Shown here: piece after piece, positions 22,490 through 33,656 of the stretch
Position numbering within the stretch: the first letter of the stretch is position 1
Layout: each line of letters begins with the position of its first letter
Source of the DNA: Tridacna crocea
Lineage: Eukaryota > Mollusca > Bivalvia > Cardiida > Cardiidae
Length of the DNA stretch: 64,000 nucleotides
Direction of reading: 5' to 3'
Assembly (NCBI GenBank): GCA_943736015.1
Contig: OX031070.1
Coordinates: forward strand, 40,602,173 to 40,666,172
The notes under the pieces: generated by a model
Databases searched by the model: none
The model's input: only the letters and a program-made list of their open reading frames with translations
What the model was told of the DNA's origin: nothing
Program-made: the position numbers and the translations under genes

Positions 22490-23900
22490 AATATAACAAA
22501 AGACACAAAAGACAAACAAGCACTAGCAAATATACAAAAGATCAAATTGGAGAGTCCTTGTCACGAAAGACCAAATCAGTGGCCACAAAATTGCGACAGT
22601 CATAGTACCAATCAACCGCTAATCCCATATGCAGCAATGGACAGTCAATGACATAATTAGCCTGTGATATTGATCAGAAATTTCTAATGCCATTCATCGG
22701 ACACACATTCAACTATTAAACAGTGGGGAATGTTTTTATCACTCCTGTCAGCGTAATTACAGAATTTCTGAGTGAATTGAAATATTCTTTTATGGCGCAC
22801 GCGTGAATTCGGAATTCATCTCATTCCACATTTTAATGGCACCATGTCACGTTTAACGACATTATTCCTATCCCTTTAACATTGCAAATCTTTTTCTTGA
22901 CACTTTTTAAAAAAAAAAAAAAAATCTTAAAGTAGTGTGATGAAAAAAAGAAGTTAGCCGAGAAAGATTTCTCCAACTGTTAGATCTAGAGGTACTGTCA
23001 TTCCCATCTCTCATGTATGGTTAAGTCAGCTCTTTTAAAGTTTAAACCTCTTTATTTGATGCCAAAATTCAATAGCGATTATCTGTTACTCCAATTGGTT
23101 GCGTCCTAAAAATAAAAGTATTTATTACATGTACCAAGGTGCAGAATCGGTTATTCAAAGTTGAAACTCTGACGTGAAATATTGACGCTTTACGACTACG
23201 ACTCTATACTACTCTCTCAAACTGTCAACTCTTCCACTTCCCAACCAAACTGGTCTTTCCACTGCATATCAAAATGAAAAATCTTGATAGTCGTGTTTAA
23301 ATCAAGGAATAGACATAGATCCGAAATCAGTGTCCGATTTCTTCAGCCTGATCTTGATTATTTACGTTGTCTGCCAAAAGCAATATATTTTTTCCATCGC
23401 AAAGCAAAAGCTGAAACAGACCTGCGTCGACACGTGGACTAGAGGTGAATTTCTAGAGGGATTTTCTGGATAACTTTGACTATAAATCAAACAAGATCGA
23501 TACATCCTGGCGCATTACTGGATTAAGCTGTGTTTAACAGGTACTTATCTGCACGAGACTGGAATTACGCTTTTCCACTGTAGCTGTCTACGCGAATAGA
23601 TTTTGCGGCAGCGTATAGATCACCATCAGACTGTATGAAACGTGCTGTTCAATCTCTGATCTCCATAGCCTGTGATTTTACTTTAAACTATGAACGAACG
23701 GTATCTGGAATTGCGGTTGGAATGGATTTCTAGCCCTAAGAAGTTAATTTTATGTAAAAACAGTCGAGAACTATGTACCTATCTAACTAATTTGTAAAGT
23801 ATGGGCACAGGTTTTCTGATTTCATTATGTTTATTTGTAAATTCAGAAAATCTCACAGGGTATAAGTTCAGGGGCGTAGCTTGCCAAAAGTAAAGGTACG
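22490..23900. other. No recognisable feature
   Basis: AT-rich sequence with a poly-A run near 22910. No supported frame, and no repeat that I can match within the window. Confidence 0.4.
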
Positions 23901-23919
23901 CAAAAGTAACGCCATTGGT

Positions 23920-24112
23920 ATTACCTCTTTACCAAACGACATTGTGCTAGTCTGGTTTCAATTTAAAGGATCTACAGGTTACAAATCAAAAGTAGACCAA
24001 ATGATGAAATTTGTCCTGAAAAGAGTAGAAAACGATGTGGAAAACCACAATGTTGCCAGGACTCCTATCCGTCAGGGTTGTTAAATTTCTGGGGTATGTG
24101 ATAAAGGGTTAT
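23920..24112 (+). mobile_element. P1 copy lacking the hairpin centre
   Basis: TTACCTCTTTACCAAACGAC ... GTAGAAAACGATGTGGAAAA then directly CCACAATGTTGCC, so the GGAGAAAATGCTGG dyad is deleted. Ends ATAAAGGGTTA. Confidence 0.7.
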
Positions 24113-24192
24113 ACTGAAGACCCAAAGTGCGGAAAACGGGTAGAGGGCTTTCCCAGCAGGGTCAGGGGTCTTCCTCCAGAAAAGTTTTGAGT

Positions 24193-24420
24193 TAACCCTT
24201 TACTCCATAGATACTCATTTCTACGCATTGCTTGTAGGAGCCTTTGGAAAACATTGTGGCAAAAGGTGAAATTGCTCGTGACGAGCAATTTCACCTTTTG
24301 CCACAATGTTTTCTATGCTATCAAAAGGTGTCATATATACATAAGAAACAGCTTCATCCATGCTGTTATTTAGGGTCAATTAGAGATACCATATAAATGC
24401 CTTATGGGGTAAAGGGTTAT
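24193..24420 (-). mobile_element. P1B copy, opposite orientation to 22259
   Basis: TTAACCCTTTACTCCATAGA to CTTATGGGGTAAAGGGTTA(T). The core GCTCGTGACGAGC and 20 bp arms are perfectly paired. The outer sequence is the reverse complement of the 22259 copy. Confidence 0.85.
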
Positions 24421-25038
24421 AGAAGCTATTAGTTGGCCTCTGATGACGCAGTTTTGGGTACATGTCTCTTTTTTTTGAGGCCCAAGGGGGGGGGGGATGG
24501 GCAAAGTGTACGCAACCGTGTTTTTTGCCTATAGGCAACATCGTCCCAGATGTAGGCGTAGAACCAAGATTTTACCGTACGATCTGCATTGCCTTATGAA
24601 GTTGATCTACAATGATTGATTGCAAAAGGAAAATTTATTAATATGGTTTGATCTTCTGTTTGAAAGCCGAGCTTTGCTAAGGATGCTAATACTAGGGACC
24701 TAATATTGTTTGTCACTACCGCTAGTGCCCCGATATGAAGGTACGATCCCTTTGGAGGCCTTCTTTGGGCTTTCATTTTAATGACGTAATCTTAGGCATT
24801 CAGTTATAAGAGTTCAGTGTACAGTCAGGCGTTTCTCATAATGTTTTCTACCACATGAAGGGCATAATCATGGGCCTCTGATCTGAGTTTAATTCGATAC
24901 CAGAAAACGCTTATAATTTGCACAATGCTAAAATATTGTCGTCTGGTAGAGGGTTACAGGTGCATAATTGGGGTAACAAGGTATTGGATGACATTGCTAT
25001 AGATTACGATCATAAGGGAGCAATCGTTACTGTGCTTT

Positions 25039-25251
25039 TTAACCCATTGGCTGCTTATCGCGTCTCATTGACCTTTTGCGGACAGCGTAGATCAAGATCA
25101 GACTGCACAGAACGTGCAGTCTGATCTTGAATCTACACTGTCCGATGAGGACATATTATTCCCAAAATCACAACTTTGAAATGACAGTATTTGGGGTTTT
25201 GCTATCGAAATGAAAATTTTATTTTTAGTTATTTAGCAGGACAAGAGTTAA
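25039..25251. mobile_element. D10 element, TTAA-flanked (family description)
   Basis: TTAACCCATTGGCTGCTTAT ... AGGACAAGAGTTAA with central palindrome GATCAAGATCAGACTGCAC / GTGCAGTCTGATCTTGAATC around AGAACGT. About 213 bp, non-coding. Confidence 0.65.
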
Positions 25252-25905
25252 TGGGGTGACGCTGTCAGAGTTCTATCGCCAGAATGACGTGGTTTGGAAA
25301 CTACGGTAAGAAAACGATCGTTAAGGTGCTACCACTGGTTTGCTAAAATTTAGGTACCTTTGTTACAGTGTAATCGTAAGTACATGCGCAATCTAGTGGC
25401 AAAACCTTGTGACACGAGGAGATATTAACCTTCTCAGTGTCACAATGCCCTCAGACATGACAGTCTATGAGACGAATAAAACAGGCCGCAGGTGGTAACC
25501 TGCTTAAGATACAAGCACCAAAGTTCTTTACAAGTCAATGATCCATTTACTTTAGGCCATTTACTATACTCCCTCAAGTATTTTGATGTCTGCTCTGATA
25601 ATTTCCTGGCGCATTAGAGTTCACAGTTTTCAATAACATACACCGACTTTCCCTGTATATGTGAATGTAATACAAACCATTACGCGGATATTTTCCCCTA
25701 ACATGTCTTCGTTACCTAAATAGTCTTTGACAATACAGATCTTCCATTCGTTTTCAAGTAACATTTCACACGTGCCCCAGTATAACACGCATGTGCTATG
25801 GAAAGGAAGCGACGAATGCTGTGTTGACGTATACGAGCTAGAACTGACTGCGTCTATAACAGTATTTGGTTTCGATCGAAAGAATCACGGTAATATCGGT
25901 GAGAA

Positions 25906-26003
25906 ATTAGTTCGATTTTAATTTTTCGGATTTCGAGATTTTAACTTCTTTTTTTTTTACTCTCGAAATTCGAAAAACGAAAATCGAACTGATTTCTTAT
26001 TGC
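25906..26003. repeat. Imperfect hairpin
   Basis: TTAGTTCGATTTTAATTTTTC pairs with GAAAAACGAAAATCGAACTGA across a loop centred near 25953. No second copy was noticed. Confidence 0.6.
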
Positions 26004-26315
26004 TCACAGCAACAAAACTTCTTGCACAAGAGAAACTGCTAAAAAAAAAAAAACGAATCCTGAAGGACGAACTATATAGTAAAAGGCAGAGAGGTTGACG
26101 TGTTTCCAGTAGTTTTTGTGTCTCATTTTTCGTTTCTGATTTCAATTATCTTAAGACAAATTGTACATCCTGTCTAATTCTTTGTGCCAATACGGCTGAC
26201 GTCGGACCTGTAACTGGGCCAGTACGAAATCACTTGATTAATAACACTATAAGATCAGGAAGCGGAGACGAGCAATTGCTCCTTTTCTCTCAAGGCTTTG
26301 AACCCCATTTATCGA

Positions 26316-26590
26316 TTGTATACTGTTTAACGGTGTTCGCAATATTATGTCAATAACATAATCTGCGGCTTTCCTGGAGTTTCTGTCACTAGTACCTCCC
26401 TCAATATACTTTCCTATCGACTGGCTTCTTTCCCTCATAACCATCGTCGAAACAAATTGTATTATCAGCCTTGAGAAAGGAATGCATCTTGTTTCAATAA
26501 GATCATTACTAAGAAACTTGCTGAGCAGTGGGCGTCAAACCATTGACACCCTGTTCTCATATTGGACGCTATATACTGTCTGTCACGCCC
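26316..26590 (-). mobile_element. V-SINE-like copy (minus strand), diverged
   Basis: GTTTAACGGTGTTCGCAATA tail, GCTTTCCTGGAGTTTCTGTC and GGAATGCATCTTGTTTCAAT body segments, and a GGCGTCAAACCATTGACACC stretch where the B box lies in other copies. Confidence 0.55.
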
Positions 26591-26923
26591 GGACTCGGCT
26601 TTCAACTGGTGTTGATGTCAGGTACTGTACGTGAAAGGTTATATTTGTAAGTAAATAGTAAAACCGAGTACTCCGTTTTCCAGACTGATGCATTCAGTTA
26701 AAAATTCAAGCTTGCAGTTATTTTCGTACAAAGCCGTTCATTAAACAATTATGTACAATTCTGTCCTGGGAACAGGTAAAAATTGACATAAGAGAGTTAT
26801 TCAGTGCATTACTGCATGAATAGATTCCAATAAAGATAACATGTCAATTCCTGGCCAGATGTCAGTTTTCCCTTTGCTTTTGTGATGACACTTAAAGGAG
26901 GATGCATTTCAATAACTTTAGAC

Positions 26924-27110
26924 ACTTTACCAAATAGTTCCCGATTCAATAACTCTAAGAGAAAAAGTTAGAGAAAACTTGTGGAAAATGGAGGAAATGC
27001 TAATAATCTTTTTATAGCCTTTCAAAGACCCAAATAATAGTTTGAAACAAATTTTAATTTGTTACTTGTAAATAAGCCATGCCATGTGAAAAAGGTGCTT
27101 AATGACTCTG
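26924..27110 (-). mobile_element. P1 copy, decayed
   Basis: GACACTTTACCAAATAGTTC and GAAAACTTGTGGAAAATGGAGGAAATGC remain in short blocks. The right half is unrecognisable. Confidence 0.4.
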
Positions 27111-27305
27111 CAAAAAGTATAGATTCATATTAGCTCCCGTAGTCCGTGCAGACTGACATGAGCCTAAACTTGTGGCTATTTTTAAGTTTCTTGCATGCCA
27201 AAGAACTAGTTTACCTTATGATTCAGTCGTTTAGTAAACAAATCGGACTTTGGGGATCCATAGTAATGTTACAACTTGCTTTGTGAAATGCTTCACGGAA
27301 ATGCA

Positions 27306-27529
27306 TTAACTCAAAACGTCAACATTTTGGACTCTTCAAAATTCAAAGCATTTGCAGACAACAAAATAAATATGAATCAAAAATTTAAATTTGATTTGGG
27401 AAAGGTAGAAAACATTGTGGGAAAAGGAGAAAATGCTGGTTACCAGCATTTTCTCCTTTTCCAATAATGTTTTCAAAAGCTTTCTCTCTCAGGGTCGTCA
27501 AAAGTAGGAATTGTGAGGCAAAGAGTTAA
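27306..27529 (+). mobile_element. P1 copy, first of a three-element TTAA train
   Basis: TTAACTCAAAACGTCAACAT to GAGGCAAAGAGTTAA. Its last TTAA (27526-27529) is also the first TTAA of the next element. Confidence 0.8.
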
Positions 27530-27687
27530 GCCCCATTTCCCAGTGCATGGCTCCAATTGTTTCAATATGGACGGGTCATGATGTAGTAAACGGTTAAAAA
27601 CAAACTGTCAACCTTTATAAGACGGCGAAACTTAGAAAAGAGCAAACTCAAAATATACGTGCCATGCTGTGACGAAATGGGGCTTAA
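27526..27687. mobile_element. Unnamed TTAA-flanked element, 162 bp
   Basis: TTAAGCCCCATTTC ... GAAATGGGGCTTAA is a perfect 14 bp inverted repeat, followed inward by CCAGTGCATGGC / GCCATGCTGTG. No other copy was noticed. It shares TTAA with P1 copies on both sides. Confidence 0.7.
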
Positions 27688-27912
27688 GCCTTTCCCAAAC
27701 GACAAATTTTAGATTCTTCCAAACTGAAAAGGTTTGCAGACGACAATTTTAACTTTCATAACAATGGCAGAAAATTATCCGAACGGACAGAAAACACTGT
27801 GCGAAAAGGAGAAATTGCTCGTTACGAGCAATTTCTCCTTTTCCCACAATGTTTTCAAAAGACTTGAACTGCAGACACGTAAAAACAAGGGCTTGTTAGG
27901 GGAAAGGGTTAA
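27684..27912 (+). mobile_element. P1/P1B hybrid copy
   Basis: TTAAGCCTTTCCCAAACGAC to GGGGAAAGGGTTAA. The outer arms are P1 (TTGCAGACGACAATTTTAAC) but the core is P1B-like (GAAATTGCTCGTTACGAGCA). Confidence 0.8.
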
Positions 27913-28209
27913 TGTAGCATCGTGATGCATGATACTAAGGACATCATATAATTATGGATCTACAAAGTCCATTTTGATCCAATACCGACAGAATCATGAG
28001 GTAGAATAATCCTTGCATCTGCAGAAAATTTACAAACAGCAAAAAGTTTCAACGCATTTCAGCGTGCTTGGACAGCGTAGCCTGATATGAGTCGATATAT
28101 TTTACCAAATGCTGTAAGCTCCCTTTTTCACGGAATGTTGCTCATATGCAGGGTACCATATTCAGTCGATTCACAGGATGATTTTTTGCTGATTTCTTTC
28201 TATGAAATG

Positions 28210-28310
28210 GTAGAAAACATTGTAGATAAAAGGAGAAAATACTTGTCACCCCATATTTTTTTTCAAAATCTTTCTTGTTCAGGGACGTTGAGTTTTGTTG
28301 GGGTTTCGTT
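28210..28310 (+). mobile_element. P1 remnant
   Basis: GGTAGAAAACATTGTAGATAA and GGAGAAAATACTTGTCACC followed by CAGGGACGTTGAG. Only the middle is recognisable. Confidence 0.4.
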
Positions 28311-28323
28311 CATCTTTTATTAC

Positions 28324-28880
28324 TTCATGCTTTCCGGTTGGATATCGAGAAAAAGCAGTGAAAATATCTTTCGATATTACACGGGTACGAAATACCAATT
28401 TTCATGTCTTTGTTGCCTAGTTTAATTTCGCGTGCCTCACAATCAGATGGAAATATGACGTCATTTATCTTACATTTCTCGCGCTTGACGTAATATTGTA
28501 ATGCGTTGCTATGCGGGAGGGGTACGCCACGGGGAATAACGGAACAGAACAGTACTTAATTTTGTTAAAGCTCCTCCTAGAAAGGGTTAAAAACATGAAA
28601 TAAATACAATATTGTTTTTTTTTTTCGGTGAAAGAGAAATTTATTTTAACGAGTGAACATCATTGGTAATATTTTCACGAGTAGGGTATTTCGGTGAAAG
28701 ATCGAAATTTATTTCATCGAGTGAACACCATCGGTAATATTTTCACGAGCGGCGCAGCCACGATTGAAAATATTACCGATGGTGTTCACGAGATGAAATA
28801 AATCTTGATTGCGCCACCCCTGAAAATATTACCAATGGTGTTCACTCGATCTTTCACTGAAAAAAATAAAAACCAAATAT
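28324..28880 (-). mobile_element. C7 element with duplicated hairpin
   Basis: Body with TGACGTCA at 28456-28463, then the hairpin region, where TCGGTGAAAGA...GTAATATTTTCACGAG occurs twice in tandem (28624-28683 and 28690-28750) before the opposite arm, giving a compound stem. Confidence 0.7.
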
Positions 28881-28950
28881 CCCCTCTCTCTCTCTCTCTC
28901 TCTCTCGCTCTCGTTCTCTCTCTCTCGTTCTCTCTCTTAAGCTCGCTCTC
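28881..28950. repeat. CT microsatellite with CTCGTT interruptions
   Basis: CT runs broken by CTCGCTCTCGTT motifs, directly following the C7 end. Confidence 0.85.
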
Positions 28951-29126
28951 TTAAACTGTGTAACATACAATGGCGCAAAACAAAGACATAAACATAAATA
29001 GAATACTTTGTAAATAGATATCAAACATGGCGGTAGCGGGTCACAGATACCATCGTTTTGATGGTAAATTCGATTCCGATACTCGATGTTACCGTTCCCA
29101 TGACGCTTCCAACCAAAGTACTCGTG

Positions 29127-29545
29127 TTAACCCTTCACTAGACGACAATACTTAACCCTTTCCTAAACAACAAAATTTTAGATTGGTGCAAACAGAAAGC
29201 ACTTGCAGGAAATGAAATAAACGTAACTCAAAAATTGAAATTTGTTTCCTGTAGGGTAGAAAAGCATTGTGGTAAGAGGAGAAAATGCTGGTTACCAGCA
29301 TTTTCTCCTTTTCCCACAATGTTTTCAAAAGGCTTCTATCTCAGGGTCGTAAAAACCAGGGATTGTTTGGTAAAGGGTTAAGAGGCGGCCAAATTGAAAG
29401 CATTTGCCGACGACAAATTGCTAGATGCATTTGATTGAATAATTATGTGATCTATGACACGTAGATACGTATAGAAAGCGTTGTGACAAAAGTCACTTCT
29501 CCCTCTAATAACGTTTCCCCAGGGTCATTAAAAGTCTAGAAGATC
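29127..29545 (+). mobile_element. Decayed P1 copy hosting a younger P1 insertion
   Basis: TTAACCCTTCACTAGACGAC (29127-29146) continues at 29382 as GAGGCGGCCAAATTGAAAGC, AAAAGTCACTTCTCCC and CAGGGTCATTAAAAGTC. Joining across the inner element recovers the P1 order. The hairpin is badly eroded. Confidence 0.7.
29152..29381 (+). mobile_element. P1 copy nested in another P1 copy
   Basis: Perfect TTAA on both sides (29152-29155 and 29378-29381), ends CCCTTTCCTAAACAAC and TTGTTTGGTAAAGGG. The outer copy has TTTA at the equivalent position, one change from the TTAA target. Confidence 0.85.
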
Positions 29546-29721
29546 TATGTTACGAAGCCGTCTGTGGAAATGTTATACATGTATCATAAATTTCTCTATG
29601 TTTATATCCTATGTTATATGCCCCAAGACGTTCTCATTTTGGAATTAGACATCAGAAAAAGATGAACTACCAGTCATACAGCCAAATTTGGCAATGACTG
29701 ATATTCTTCAATTCACCGTAC

Positions 29722-29926
29722 TTAGCCCATTACCACACAATCCCTTTTTTTTGACGCCCCTGAGAAAGAAGCCTTTAGAAAACATTGTCGGAAAAGAAGA
29801 AAATGCTGGTAACCAGCATTTTCTCCTTTTCCTACAAATTTCAAATAGACAGTCACTTATTTTTGTTGTCTACAAATGCTTTCGATTTGGACAAGCCTAA
29901 AGTTTTGTTGTTTGGTAATGAGTTAA
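29722..29926 (-). mobile_element. P1 copy with a right-hairpin deletion
   Basis: TTAGCCCATTACCACACAAT to GTTGTTTGGTAATGAGTTAA. After CTCCTTTTCCTACAA the element skips to AATTTCAAATAGACAGTCAC. Confidence 0.8.
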
Positions 29927-30091
29927 ATTGCATATGAGGAATGCTCTTTGAAAAGGGGGCTTAGTGTGTTTGAACATATGGACCTGGGTCGAAACTCTTT
30001 TCTATTTGTGAATTTTCTGCGTGGAAAGGGATCACTCTACCTTCAGATCAAATCGATTGTAAGACAAAATGGATATTATGGGATCATCATC

Positions 30092-30360
30092 ATATGGCCT
30101 GCAACATGCGCAAAAGGGCATTCGGACATTGGCGTAAAGTGTCGTCTCGGATCAGCCTGCGCAGTCCGCACACACTAATCCGAGACGGCACTTTACGTTT
30201 TCATGGTATTTTCTGTTTTGCACAAGTCCACTGTAGCACAAAGTCTAAAGCAGTCGTAAAGTGCCGTCTCGGATTAGCCTGCGCGGACTGCGCAGGCTAA
30301 TCCGGTACGACACTTTACGCAAATGTCCGAATGCCCCTTTTCGCGGGTGGCAAGCCATAT
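30092..30360. mobile_element. H5 element, full-length (family description)
   Basis: ATATGGCCTGCAACATGCGC ... GCGGGTGGCAAGCCATAT. Two hairpins, GTGTCGTCTCGGATCAGCCT..CACTAATCCGAGACGGCAC and GTGCCGTCTCGGATTAGCCT..AGGCTAATCCGGTACGACAC, are separated by ~60 bp (TTTTCTGTTTTGCACAAGTC). Non-coding. Confidence 0.85.
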
Positions 30361-30408
30361 TATGAATTACTTGATTAATGCAACACAAAGATGCACCTTT
30401 TGCCGGGG

Positions 30409-30571
30409 TCATTATTAGTTGTGCGGTCAAGTGGCAGGGGACTTGGAAACTTATTCACGGCTGTGGTTAATCATGTCGACCCGAGCCGAAGGCGAGGTGG
30501 CGACATGATTCACCACAGCAGTGAACAAGTTTCCAAGTCCCTTGCCACCTGACCGTACAACGAATTCATTA
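30409..30571. mobile_element. Unique long hairpin, ~70 bp arms
   Basis: TGTGCGGTCAAGTGGCAGGG / CCCTTGCCACCTGACCGTACA arms with centre TCGACCCGAGCCGAAGGCGA. It follows the H5 copy by about 50 bp. No other copy was noticed. Confidence 0.75.
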
Positions 30572-30868
30572 TACTGCAAAGTTTCACCCTTTCAAAGCGC
30601 GTTAAGCGAAATTTTCCTGTTTTATAATTTCACGAATCGAGTATGCTGACGAAACAGTAATTCCCTTCTGAATACCCAATTCAATGAAAACTGACGTTAC
30701 TGGAAATTGACGTCACTAAAACATGCAATTTGGTGCATAAACGTGCAGTCTGGTGATCGATCGACGCCGCCATTTTGGATGTTGTGTTGCATGTGTAGTG
30801 ATGTTTACGGGGCACTCAAAAGGGAAACTGGCTTTACGTGGTTTTTTGACAGGGTACATGATGTATAT

Positions 30869-31082
30869 TGCCGGTGTAAAGCAGAGAAATGACCCACATT
30901 ACAAAGTGACCCCTGAGTCATTTCTCTACGTAGAGGAATGAGCCCTGGATCATTTTTCTAGGTAGAATAATGACCCAGGTCATTTTTCTACGTAGTGAAA
31001 TGATTTCTGGGGTCATTTCTCTACGTAGAATAATGACCAGGGTCATTTTGTAGGGTAGGGTCATTTCTTTGCATTACACCGG
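30869..31082. mobile_element. M4 element
   Basis: GCCGGTGTAAAGCAGAGAAA to TTTGCATTACACCGG, with five internal ATGACCC/GGGTCAT units separated by CTACGTAG-like spacers. Confidence 0.8.
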
Positions 31083-31102
31083 CACAATGCCGGTATAATG
31101 CT

Positions 31103-31330
31103 TTAATCTATTACCACACAATCCCTACTTTTGACGCCCCTGAAAAAGAAGCCCTAAGAAAATATTGTGGGAAAAGGAGAAAATGCTGGTAACCAGCATT
31201 TTCTCCTTTTCCCACAATGTTTTCTACTCTTCACAAAAGAAAATACAAATTTTCAGAACTTTTATTTTGTCGTCTGCAAATGCTTTCAGTTTGGACGGGT
31301 CTTAAATTTTGTCGTTTGGTGATGAGTTAA
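31103..31330 (-). mobile_element. P1 copy
   Basis: TTAATCTATTACCACACAAT to GTCGTTTGGTGATGAGTTAA with a nearly perfect hairpin (ATATTGTGGG / CCCACAATGT). Confidence 0.85.
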
Positions 31331-31576
31331 ACCAGGATGTCACTGGTTCAAAAAACCAGCTCGGCCGATTTGGACCGGGGGATTGATAAAAGTCATTGCC
31401 ACAGGATTCATTCTTCTCTAACCAGTGAGCATCGTTTGTGTAGAAATCACCCCATTGGCATTGGACGAATACTAGAATACGAAGTACTCGAAAGAGGACT
31501 TTAGAAAAGCGTGGATATGAGCACTGACCAAAATGATATAACTTAAATAGTGAAACTGGATCCAACATTAGTTCGT

Positions 31577-31885
31577 TGATTGATTGATTGATAGTGAACA
31601 CCGTTTCTAACATTATTTCATCTATATATCGTGGCGACCAGGTAATCTGTCCATACTTTTCTAGAATTCTTTTTACCGGCACTACGAACGATGTTTTTCC
31701 AAGCCACTAGCTGCTTTTCCACATCGTCGAAACAATGGTCAGCAGTGCGAAAGAAATAAACCCTGTCGCAATGACTTTCATCAATCCTCGGAAAGAAATT
31801 GGCAGACGTAAGGAATCGAAGCGGTGACACCCTCCTCCATGTTTTTGAGCTCGGTAGGCTATGGACCGAGCCACCGGGGCTTGTG
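31577..31885 (-). mobile_element. V-SINE-like copy (minus strand)
   Basis: GATTGATTGATTGATAGTGA tail, ACCGTTTCTAACATTATTTC, then body CTTTCATCAATCCTCGGAAAG shared with 18145-18170. On the minus strand GTGGCTCGGTCC (near 31875) and CGATTCCTTACG (near 31815) fit weak A and B boxes. Confidence 0.65.
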
Positions 31886-32074
31886 AAGGGTAAAATAGCC
31901 ATGTGTGGCAATGTTAGATCTTATAATCTCGCTGATATCGCTCTGTCGTCATTAATTATGGATAGTGGGACACAGAAGTCTGCCTGTTTTATTTCCCTCG
32001 GGACATCAGTTACAGATTTCCTGCGACTTTCAATGACTTCAAACCAAAACAGGCATTCACGTGCTCTTGCTTCT

Positions 32075-32289
32075 CTCGCCCCTAGAAGACAAAATTATAG
32101 ACTTCTTCAAAGTGAAAGCGTTTACAGACGATAAATTTCAATTTCATACAAAATTCTTTAATAGGGTAAGATACAAAGTGGGAAAGGATAAAATGGTGGA
32201 TACCAGCATTTTCTCATGTTCCAACTTTGTTTCCAAAGCCTTTCACCTCATTGTCGTTGTAAGACGTAAATTGTTTGGTGCAGAGTTGA
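32075..32289 (+). mobile_element. P1 copy, decayed
   Basis: AGTGAAAGCGTTTACAGACG, GTGGATACCAGCATTTTCTC and AATTGTTTGGTGCAGAGTTGA remain. A further left-arm fragment follows at 32286-32360. Confidence 0.55.
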
Positions 32290-32496
32290 CTCTGTACTAG
32301 ACCACAAAATCTTCGACAAGTCTGAAATTACAAAAAAAAAACCGCAGACGACAAAATCATTCATTCTTTTTTTCTTGACGATATAATGCAGAGTTGTCCA
32401 AAATGAAAGCATTTAAAGTTTAACTATTGCTCAAGTTGGTTTTTTAGGACAGAAAACATGTCATGAAAGAAATACCTTTCCTTTAATCGCCTGGTT

Positions 32497-32725
32497 TTAA
32501 CCCATTACCACTCAATCCCTACTTTTGACGCCCCTGAGAAAGAAACCTTTAGAAAACATTTTGGGAAAAGGAGAAAATGCTGGTAACCAGCATGTTCTCC
32601 TTTTCCCACAATGTTTTCTACCCTTCGCAAAACAAATTTCAAATTTTCAGTCACTTTTATATTGTCGTCTGCAAATGCTTTCAATTTGGACAAGCCTAAA
32701 ATATTGTCGTTCGGTAATGGGTTAA
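32497..32725 (-). mobile_element. P1 copy
   Basis: TTAACCCATTACCACTCAAT to GTCGTTCGGTAATGGGTTAA. The hairpin has CATTTTGGG on one arm against CCCACAATG. Confidence 0.85.
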
Positions 32726-32857
32726 ATCGTGTATGTCATACGGACTGAACTACATTACGAAATAGCTGCTTCAGGGACTTTTTTTCCACGCCCTCATTAT
32801 TCTGTCTGGTAAATTGGATGTAACGTAATACCAGAAACACTGAGACACGAATACACT

Positions 32858-33087
32858 TTAGCTCTTTACCAAACGACAACATTTTTAGACTGGTCCATAT
32901 TGAAAGCAATTGCAGACGACAAAATAAATGTAACTAAAAAATTGAAACTTGTTTTAGGAAGGGAAGAAAACATTGAGGGAAAAGGAGAAAATGCTGGTCA
33001 CCAGCATTTTCTCCTTTTCCCACTATGTTTTCAAAAGGCTTCTTTCACAGAGGTGTTAAAAGTCGGGATTTTGCGGTAAAGGGTTAA
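32858..33087 (+). mobile_element. P1 copy
   Basis: TTAGCTCTTTACCAAACGAC to TTTGCGGTAAAGGGTTAA. Core CTGGTCACCAG. It lies 130 bp from the oppositely oriented copy at 32497. Confidence 0.85.
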
Positions 33088-33416
33088 AGACAGATATTTA
33101 CAATGAAAAGAAAGTCTCCTGTAAAACTCCGTAGTGTGTAGAATGGGTCAGCTCTGTTAACTTACATAAATAACTGATAGATGGGGTGTACAGTATAAAA
33201 TAGAGATAGATCGTAAAATTTGAGACTGTTGCTCTTTATGCACAACTGTTTTAGTTGATATTATACATTATGTGTCATTTTTTTGTCATTGTCATAGAAA
33301 TCTAATGGGTACAGAAATGTCGTAATTTCTGCTGGGGGAATTTTTTCCCCGTCACAGTGAATACTTTCCTCCTGCCGAAAAACTGGAACTATTTTTATAA
33401 TTGACTACAGATCAGT

Positions 33417-33627
33417 AGTTTTAAAAGTGCCATTGGTTGACAAAATAATCAGAGGAAATATAATATATCATTTATTCCATCAGCTTGTGGTTAATATGGG
33501 AAAATATTTGCCTCAAAAGGGAAAGGTATGCGAAAATATCGAGTGTCGTGAGGCACAAGTTATTTTCGCGGACCTTTCCCTTTTGAGGCAAATATTTTCC
33601 CATATTAACCACGAGCTGATGAAATAT
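33417..33627 (+). mobile_element. F6 element
   Basis: One-sided flank AAGTGCCATTGGTTGACAAA, then TTTATTCCATCAGCTTGTGG ... ACCACGAGCTGATGAAATAT. The TRIM begins 30 bp further on. Confidence 0.8.
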
Positions 33628-33656
33628 CCGCTATTTCTTACTCGACCACTCTCCTC

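Noticed and set aside
27526..27687. Part of a P1 copy
   Set aside because: Its inverted ends (TTAAGCCCCATTTC) and interior do not match P1. It merely shares TTAA with its neighbours.
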